NCBI GenBank assembly: GCA_910589075.1
Contig: CAJUSK010000026.1
Coordinates: forward strand, 1 to 64,000
Direction: 5' to 3'
DNA length: 64,000 bases
Source: an uncultured Lachnospiraceae bacterium
Lineage (GTDB): Bacteria; Bacillota; Clostridia; Lachnospirales; Lachnospiraceae
The position numbers were made by a program, and so were the translations under genes. Below are positions 59,203 through 64,000 of this stretch, piece after piece. The notes beneath the pieces are model-generated. The model did no database searches, was not told the origin of the DNA, and saw nothing but the letters and a program-made list of their open reading frames with translations. Within the stretch, counting starts at the first letter, position 1. Every line of letters starts with the position of its first letter.

Positions 59203-59499
59203 GTGTGGAATGCGATAGGAGTCGTGGAAGTTACGGGATATGCAAATACGGTTGTGGTAATGGACACCATGCTCAAAGCGGCGCAGGTGGGGATTGTCAG
59301 TTTTCATAAAACCCTGGGCGGAAAAATGGTGCGGGGTGTGGTGGCAGGCGAAGTTTCGGCGGTGGAGGCATCCGTTGAAGCCGCCTGGGACAGCAAAAAC
59401 CGGATTGGAGAAGAAAATATGAAGGTGGCTGTCTGCATCAGCAATCCACATCCGGAAGTTGTGAAACTGATGAATATGCTGGAGTGTCCGACGGACTGA
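59203..59499 (+). CDS. BMC-domain shell protein 3
   Basis: 98 residues if the GTG at 59203 starts translation (MWNAIGVVEVTGYANTVVVM). TTG at 59185 in the same frame is another possibility with poor spacing. BMC domain with pore segment KTLGGKMVRGVVAG, more like PduK/EutM-side variants than PduA. The weaker start could lower its dose relative to shell proteins 2 and 4. Ends 14 bases before the next ATG. Confidence 0.85.
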   Translation: MWNAIGVVEVTGYANTVVVMDTMLKAAQVGIVSFHKTLGGKMVRGVVAGEVSAVEASVEAAWDSKNRIGEENMKVAVCISNPHPEVVKLMNMLECPTD

Positions 59500-59513
59500 A
59501 AGGAGAAGGCAAG

Positions 59514-59810
59514 ATGGCGGATGGTTTGAAAAAGGGTATGCTGGCCCTTGGCATGATAGAGACGAGAGGGCTTACGGCATCCATTGAGGCGGCGGATGCC
59601 ATGCTGAAAGCGGCAGATGTGGAATTGGTGGGAACAGAAAAAATCGGTTCCGGCCTGGTAACGGTGATGGTACAGGGAGATGTGGCAGCGGTTAAGGCGG
59701 CAGTGGAATCCGGACAGGAAGCGGCTTCCAGAATCGGTGAACTGGTAGCCACACATGTAATTCCCAGACCGCACGGAAGTGTAGGTAATATTCTGCCTTT
59801 TGCAAAATAG
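59514..59810 (+). CDS. BMC-domain shell protein 4 (PduA-like)
   Basis: 98 residues, a close paralog of shell protein 2: the block RGLTASIEAADAMLKAADVE is the same in both, as are KIGSGLVTV and the HVIPRPH segment. The differences are the N-terminal MADGLKKGMLALGMIE and the C-terminal NILPFAK. AAAGGAGAAGG precedes ATG 59514; the longer frame from 59484 overlaps shell gene 3. A recent duplication of the main tile. Confidence 0.94.
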   Translation: MADGLKKGMLALGMIETRGLTASIEAADAMLKAADVELVGTEKIGSGLVTVMVQGDVAAVKAAVESGQEAASRIGELVATHVIPRPHGSVGNILPFAK

Positions 59811-59873
59811 AAACAAAAAACATACCAGTCAGACAAGGCAATGGGTCTGGCTGGCCACAGGGTATAAAATTTT

Positions 59874-60518
59874 ATGGAAGAGTTTACGGCACTTGTAAAT
59901 AAAATAACAACACTTGTCATGGAAGAACTGGAGCAGTTGGAGGCCCATCCTTTTCAGGTTCCGGTAGGAATATCTGCCCGCCATATCCATTTGGAAAGAA
60001 AACATGTGGAATGGCTGTTCGGAACGGGATACCGTCTGACGCCCATAAAGGCGGTGAGCCAGCCGGGACAATATGCCTGCAAAGAGACTGTGGAAGTGAT
60101 CGGCCCTAAGGGACAGCCGGTCAGACTGAGAATCCTGGGTCCGGAGCGGACAAATACACAGATCGAAGTATCTCTGTCGGACAGCCGTATCCTGGGTATG
60201 ATTCCGCCTGTGCGTTCATCCGGAGATGTCCTTGGCACACCCGGCATCCGGATTCGGGGGCCAAAACGGGAAATTGAAGTGGAACGGGGTGTGATCATTG
60301 CCGACAGGCATATACATATGACACCGGAGGATGCCAGATGGTTTGGCGTAAAAGACGGCCAGCGGGTACGGGTTTCCATCAAAGGACAGCGCGGCGGTAT
60401 TATGGACAATGTAATGATACGGGCGTCCTCCGCATGCAGTCTTGATTTTCATATAGATACGGACGATGCCAATGCGTTTCAGCTGCGGCAGGGACAGATG
60501 GTGGAAATTTTAAAATAG
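59874..60518 (+). CDS. pduL: Phosphate propanoyltransferase (PduL)
   Basis: 214 residues. The N-terminal helix (EEFTALVNKITTLVMEELEQ) is a cargo tag. Two PduL beta-barrel halves follow, with zinc ligands in VGISARHIHLE and IADRHIHMTPEDA. Further family words are SQPGQYACKETV and VLGPERTNTQ-like ILGPERTNTQIEVS. It converts acyl-CoA and phosphate to acyl phosphate, recycling CoA within the compartment. The ribosome site is weak (AGGGTA), and the gap from the shell gene is about 60 bases. Confidence 0.93.
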   Translation: MEEFTALVNKITTLVMEELEQLEAHPFQVPVGISARHIHLERKHVEWLFGTGYRLTPIKAVSQPGQYACKETVEVIGPKGQPVRLRILGPERTNTQIEVSLSDSRILGMIPPVRSSGDVLGTPGIRIRGPKREIEVERGVIIADRHIHMTPEDARWFGVKDGQRVRVSIKGQRGGIMDNVMIRASSACSLDFHIDTDDANAFQLRQGQMVEILK

Positions 60519-60537
60519 GCAGTGAAGGAGAACAGAT

Positions 60538-60804
60538 ATGATTCTGGGGACTGTAAAGGGAACGATTGTATCCACGAGAAAATTTGAAAATCTGATAGGC
60601 TATAAACTGTTGCTGGTGAAGCCCTATTCCTATGAGGGGGAAAAAACAGATATGATCGTTGCGGCGGATTCCCTGGGCGCCGGTATCGGGGAGCTGGTGC
60701 TGATTACCACAGATAACACCACGCAGCACGCGCTGGAACGTTCTGCGCCGGTGGACGCCTTTATCGTGGGCATCGTGGATGCGCCTCCGGTGATAGGCAA
60801 GTGA
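60538..60804 (+). CDS. BMC pentameric vertex protein (EutN/CcmL)
   Basis: 88 residues. MILGTVKGTIVSTRKFENL and KLLLVKPY at the start, VAADSLGAGIGELVLIT in the middle and VDAFIVGIVDAPP at the end are the BMV family marks. It forms the pentamers that close compartment vertices. GAAGGAG precedes the ATG; it lies 19 bases after pduL. Confidence 0.94.
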   Translation: MILGTVKGTIVSTRKFENLIGYKLLLVKPYSYEGEKTDMIVAADSLGAGIGELVLITTDNTTQHALERSAPVDAFIVGIVDAPPVIGK

Positions 60805-60835
60805 AATGTAAAATAGAAGGCAGGAGTGCGAACAT

Positions 60836-61939
60836 ATGTTAAAAGTACTTGCAGTGGATGATCCGGCAGTGGCAGCCTATGTGAATAAAAACTATGGTAT
60901 TCTCGCTGCGTATGACAGCCGGGTAAGGTTTGATGTGATTCCCTGGAGCGGCTATTATGAGGCCATGATGGATGTGTTTGCGGGTAAGGCGGAATATGAT
61001 ATAGTGATGGTGGCCGGACATCTGTGGTCCTGTGACTTTGTCCGCAATGGCTATCTGGCGGAACTCTCATACGATTTTGAAGATATTCTTCCCGTGATCG
61101 CATCGGAAATGCAGTTGGAAGGTAAAACATATTTATCTCCGTCCTTTTGTGACGGACATATTGTGACTTATAGAAAGAGCATACTGAAAGAAATCGCAGG
61201 AAAAACCTGGGGTGCGGTGATTACACCCGGAGAGTTTGCGGATGCGGCGGAAATAATTGCAAAGGCAACCGGCAGGCCTTCCGTGGCGCTCAAGGCGGAC
61301 AGTTCCGAAATATTTACGGATGCGCTGCCATGGCTGCGTATGAACGGTGGAGATGTCTATGACAACAAAACGGCCGTTTGCAACACAACGGAGATGATAG
61401 ACGGCCTGGAACGGTACTGTGCCCTGAAAAGGATTGCCCTGCCGGGTACAGAACAGTTTGGCAATGTGGAAGTGGCAGCGGCAATCCGGGAAAAGAAAGT
61501 GCCATTGGCAGTTACCTGGAGCGGCCAGATGGGCGTAGTGTATACAGCTGACTGCATGGAAAAAGAAGATCTGGGCTTTGCCGCATTTTCTACGGGCTGG
61601 AATGTGAGCTGGTCCTTTGCGGTCAGCGCAGGCAGCGGCAGGAAACAGGAGGCACAGGACTTTTTGGCCTACCTTCGCAGCCGCCAGGTCGATGAAATTG
61701 CCGGTGCTGTCAGCGGTGCGCCCGTGCGGCGGTCCAGCTATGAAAAGGGCCGGGAGGAATATCCCTGGTACGCATGTCAACTGCAAATGTTTGCATCGGC
61801 ACGGCCCCTTCCGCATATGGAAAAGGCCGGAGAGAAAAACGGCATTCTCTATCAGGAGATATGGGAAGCCTTTATGGGGAAAAAGACAGCGGCAGAGGCA
61901 ATGCGGGACGCGGAGGATCAGATAAACCGGATTGGATAA
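60836..61939 (+). CDS. Solute-binding-protein-like protein without signal peptide, in BMC operon
   Basis: 367 residues with the overall look of family 1 sugar ABC binding proteins: AYDSRVRFDVIPWSGYYEAM and AEYDIVMVAGHLW near the N-terminus, TPGEFADAAEIIAKATGRPS in the hinge region and KQEAQDFLAYLRSR later. The protein begins MLKVLAVDDPAVAAYV, with no signal peptide, lipobox or membrane segment, although CAGGAG precedes this ATG. It should therefore be cytoplasmic or inside the compartment. It sits between the vertex protein and alcohol dehydrogenase genes with short gaps. It may sense or sequester a pathway sugar or intermediate; the function is unknown. Confidence 0.7.
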   Translation: MLKVLAVDDPAVAAYVNKNYGILAAYDSRVRFDVIPWSGYYEAMMDVFAGKAEYDIVMVAGHLWSCDFVRNGYLAELSYDFEDILPVIASEMQLEGKTYLSPSFCDGHIVTYRKSILKEIAGKTWGAVITPGEFADAAEIIAKATGRPSVALKADSSEIFTDALPWLRMNGGDVYDNKTAVCNTTEMIDGLERYCALKRIALPGTEQFGNVEVAAAIREKKVPLAVTWSGQMGVVYTADCMEKEDLGFAAFSTGWNVSWSFAVSAGSGRKQEAQDFLAYLRSRQVDEIAGAVSGAPVRRSSYEKGREEYPWYACQLQMFASARPLPHMEKAGEKNGILYQEIWEAFMGKKTAAEAMRDAEDQINRIG

Positions 61940-61951
61940 GAGGAAAATGGC

Positions 61952-63106
61952 ATGGGAGCGGAAAGAGTAAATGCAGTAAGGACAAGTTTTTTTGGCAGAG
62001 GCGCCATCAGTCTGTTACCGGCAGAGTTAAAAAAGCGGGGATATGGACGGGCACTTCTTGTTACAGACCGTTTTCTGTTTGAAAACGGTGTGGCACAGCG
62101 GGTAGGGGATGAGATCTTGCGGGCAGAGATGGAATATGCCATCTACTATGAAGTGACCCCCAATCCCACCACGGAAGTGGTCAGAGATTGTATCCGTGCG
62201 GCGGGGATGCTGAAAGTGGACGTACTGGTGGCAGTGGGAGGCGGATCTGCCATTGACACCTGCAAGGCGGCCAGTATCGTACTGGCGAACGGCGGCCGGG
62301 TAGAGGATTATGAAGGGGATGAAAAATCCGGAAAGCGCGGGCTTCCCATTGTGGCGGTGAATACCACGGCGGGCACCGGTTCTGAAGTCACCAGCTTCTA
62401 CATTGTAACGGATCATGCCCGCCATACCAAAATGTGTATGATGGACCCGAATTGTATGGTGGATATTGCCATCAACGATACGGATTTTATGATGTCCATG
62501 CCGAAGAGTCTGACTGCGGCTACGGGAATGGATGCCATGACCCATGCCATAGAGGCGGCTCTGACATGGAAGGCCACACCGTTGACGGATAAAGACGCAT
62601 ATTGGGCCATCCGGGTGATTCGGGAATACCTTCCCAAAGCCGTGGAGAACGGCAACGATGTGGAAGCCAGAGAGATGATGGCCTATGCCCAGAATGTTGC
62701 CGGCATGGCGTTTTCCAATGCCGGATTGGGTATGGTGCATGCCATGGCCCATGCTCTGGGCGGTTTTTACAATCTCCCGCATGGTGTGTGCAATGGGGTT
62801 CTGCTGCCCTGTGTATTGGAATATAACGGGCAATTTCCCGAAACACATGAACGATTTGAAAAGATCGGAGAGGCGTTGGGGATAGCCGGTCTGTCCGGCG
62901 CGGACGCAGTGCGGGCAGTTGTCTGCAATATACGGGGACTGGGGGCAAAAGTGGGTATCCCGTCCGGCCTGGGAAAACTGAACAATGTGAACAGAGGAGA
63001 TTTTCCGTCCCTGGCCCGCCTTGCCCTGGCGGATACCTGTATGACAGCCAATATCCGTACGCCGTCCCTGGAGGATGTTATCAAAGTATATGAGACTGCC
63101 ATGTGA
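61952..63106 (+). CDS. Iron-containing alcohol dehydrogenase (PduQ-like)
   Basis: 384 residues, group III alcohol dehydrogenase. NAD-binding VDVLVAVGGGSAIDTCKA, NTTAGTGSEVTSFYIV, and metal ligands Asp/His in GMDAMTHAIEA and GMVHAMAHALGGFYNLPHG. It reduces an aldehyde to the alcohol (for example propionaldehyde to propanol or lactaldehyde to 1,2-propanediol) and regenerates NAD+ for the acylating dehydrogenase. GAGGAAAA lies upstream. No clear cargo helix is seen at the N-terminus. Confidence 0.92.
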   Translation: MGAERVNAVRTSFFGRGAISLLPAELKKRGYGRALLVTDRFLFENGVAQRVGDEILRAEMEYAIYYEVTPNPTTEVVRDCIRAAGMLKVDVLVAVGGGSAIDTCKAASIVLANGGRVEDYEGDEKSGKRGLPIVAVNTTAGTGSEVTSFYIVTDHARHTKMCMMDPNCMVDIAINDTDFMMSMPKSLTAATGMDAMTHAIEAALTWKATPLTDKDAYWAIRVIREYLPKAVENGNDVEAREMMAYAQNVAGMAFSNAGLGMVHAMAHALGGFYNLPHGVCNGVLLPCVLEYNGQFPETHERFEKIGEALGIAGLSGADAVRAVVCNIRGLGAKVGIPSGLGKLNNVNRGDFPSLARLALADTCMTANIRTPSLEDVIKVYETAM

Positions 63107-63143
63107 CATGAGCCGGCAGCGAATCAGAGAAAGGTGAGGACAA

Positions 63144-63347
63144 ATGGCAGAAAAGACAGAGGCTGTCCGGGGAAAGTCAAAACCGTCAGAGCCGGAGCAG
63201 ACAAGTATCCAACCTGCAGGGCAGGAGCCGGTGGTGGGGCGTGAACAGAAGACGGAGCGCTTTGAAGAGAACAAAAAAAGCAATACGAGAGATGGTGTGG
63301 TCAACTGGGGAACACAGGGAGATACACTGCCATACTATCTGTTATGA
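63144..63347 (+). CDS. Small charged protein at the end of the BMC operon, unknown
   Basis: 67 residues, MAEKTEAVRGKSKPSEPEQT and onward, rich in Glu, Lys and Gln and probably disordered, ending in GDTLPYYLL. GAAAGGTGAGG gives a good ribosome site, and it lies 37 bases after the alcohol dehydrogenase. No family recognised. A short disordered protein could be an assembly factor or a cargo linker, but there is no direct evidence. Confidence 0.5.
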   Translation: MAEKTEAVRGKSKPSEPEQTSIQPAGQEPVVGREQKTERFEENKKSNTRDGVVNWGTQGDTLPYYLL

Positions 63348-63349
63348 AA

Positions 63350-63391
63350 ACAATAGATTGCAGGCTTCGCCAGCAAACCTATTGTCATGAA
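63350..63391 (-). repeat. Terminator-adjacent palindrome, member 8 (inverted)
   Basis: On the minus strand TTCATGACAATAGGTTTGCT then GGCGAAGCCTGCAATCTATTGT, an exact consensus copy. Relative to its own strand it again follows the terminator hairpin at 63396-63427. Confidence 0.88.
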
Positions 63392-63395
63392 TCGG

Positions 63396-63427
63396 AGGGG
63401 AATCCTGGAAGACGGGATTCCCCTTTG
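63396..63427. terminator. Terminator of the BMC operon
   Basis: AGGGGAATCC paired with GGATTCCCCT around a nine-base loop, followed by TTGCTG. The T-run is short on this strand. Confidence 0.7.
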
Positions 63428-63541
63428 CTGTGTTATGCCGGAATGTTCGAAAAACCTGCATGTATTTCTGTGCGTGGAAGGCAGGATTTTTTCTCTCAAA
63501 ATTGTTCTCTTGTGAAAATACACAAAACCTTATTTTAAGAC

Positions 63542-63746
63542 AACTAAATCCGTTTAGTTTTATTATGTGGGGAGTTTAGTAAAAATCACTATAAAATAGA
63601 TTGTATAAAGCGCGAAAACCGTGAAAAACACGGCGGACAATCACCTGAATTGATAAAATCGCACAATAGATTCAAATGGAGAAATTTCAAATATAAACTT
63701 AACAAAACTTATATTACAAATAAATATTTAGTAAATATGAACTAAA
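63542..63746. promoter_or_regulatory. Inverted repeats upstream of the right-edge lipoprotein gene
   Basis: AACTAAA-TCCG-TTTAGTT (63542-63559) and TTTAGT-8 bases-ACTAAA (63727-63746), with a further GTTTAGTA near 63573. They lie in a very AT-rich gap of about 550 bases that holds no gene. They could be operator sites for the downstream gene; the first could instead be a weak terminator. Confidence 0.4.
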
Positions 63747-63800
63747 CAAAATAAAACAAAGGCATAATTACCAAAAATCGATAATAAACAAAAGTAAATA

Positions 63801-63828
63801 TTGAATTTATGCCATAAAATGATATAAT
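63801..63828 (+). promoter_or_regulatory. Promoter of the right-edge lipoprotein gene
   Basis: TTGAAT (63801-63806), 16-base spacer, TATAAT (63823-63828), about 75 bases before the ATG. Confidence 0.65.
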
Positions 63829-63901
63829 TTCATTATGGAATCGACATAAATCGAATTTGTGCGATTTCAACAAACAATTTTATTGAACAGGAGGTTAATT
63901 T

Positions 63902-64000
63902 ATGAAAAGAAAGTTATTAAGCGCATTGATCTGTGTGGCAATGGTAGCTTCCGTACTGACCGGTTGCGGCGGAAACGGTAACGACCAGGCAGCCAGCGCA
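63902..64000 (+). CDS. Lipoprotein, probably ABC solute-binding protein (partial)
   Basis: Only the first 33 codons are present. The signal peptide MKRKLLSALICVAMVASVL ends in the lipobox LTGC, followed by a Gly/Asn-rich start of the mature part. AGGAGG precedes the ATG at good spacing. The signal closely resembles that of the BMP lipoprotein at 50472 and is typical of sugar-binding proteins. Position after the BMC operon suggests uptake of its substrate sugar, but the family cannot be read from this fragment. Confidence 0.75.
   Translation, partial: MKRKLLSALICVAMVASVLTGCGGNGNDQAASA

Overview
The window looks like a chromosomal segment of a butyrate-forming anaerobic Clostridia member, most likely a Lachnospiraceae relative. 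This rests on the complete acetyl-CoA to butyryl-CoA operon (thl-crt-hbd-bcd-etfB-etfA), DapL-type lysine synthesis, consistent GGAGG ribosome sites, TTGACA/TATAAT-type promoters, and families common in that group (DUF6020, DUF975, S8/Csp-like protease, Rrf2). No rRNA, tRNA or CRISPR array was seen.

Layout. 1-6.0 kb: a VgrG-like contractile-injection spike, a pentapeptide-repeat protein, two small proteins and two paralogous HNH-type putative toxins, preceded by a tandem hairpin repeat. 6.0-12.1 kb: a chemoreceptor, an orphan serine recombinase, an S8 protease, then a 950-base gap. The gap holds a probable Fst/par-type type I toxin-antitoxin locus and a decayed copy of the end of the S8 gene. 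12.2-20.9 kb: LspA-like peptidase, HAD hydrolase, carbamate kinase, methionine ABC transporter (metN-metI-metQ), Rrf2 regulator, MATE exporter and a membrane-anchored protein. 21-27.2 kb: LtaS-like and YfhO-like envelope genes and a convergent DUF6020 gene. 27.4-32.7 kb: hisC, a small export protein, a methyltransferase, Hsp33 and NAD synthase. 33.6-37.9 kb: glutamine synthetase with an ANTAR regulator and an attenuator-like leader, then dapF and dapL. 37.9-41.6 kb: membrane proteins, a SprA-like metalloprotease, an M23 peptidase and a lipoprotein. 41.9-48.1 kb: the butyryl-CoA operon. 48.2-50.2 kb: a two-gene RNA repair cassette (RNA ligase plus HD-polynucleotide kinase). 50.5-55.4 kb: a BMP-type nucleoside ABC transporter. 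55.7-63.1 kb: a bacterial microcompartment (BMC) operon with aldolase, CoA-acylating aldehyde dehydrogenase, four shell proteins, PduL, a vertex protein, a signal-less solute-binding-like protein and an alcohol dehydrogenase. The right edge cuts the start of another lipoprotein gene.

How genes cooperate. The BMC aldolase would release an aldehyde (lactaldehyde if the substrate is a fuculose or rhamnulose phosphate). PduP-like, PduL-like and alcohol dehydrogenase enzymes then handle aldehydes inside the shell. No diol dehydratase is present in the window. GlnA and the ANTAR protein probably form an autoregulated nitrogen unit.

The most unusual signals are non-coding or contextual: the type I toxin-antitoxin locus, the ANTAR-like hairpin overlapping a terminator ahead of glnA, two distant tandem-repeat arrays that share the same boundary sequence directly before ribosome sites, a family of palindromes that sits just after terminators, a four-helix RNA between thl and crt, the duplicated HNH effectors, and a solute-binding fold without signal peptide in the BMC operon. 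All functions are read from sequence by eye; no database search was run.
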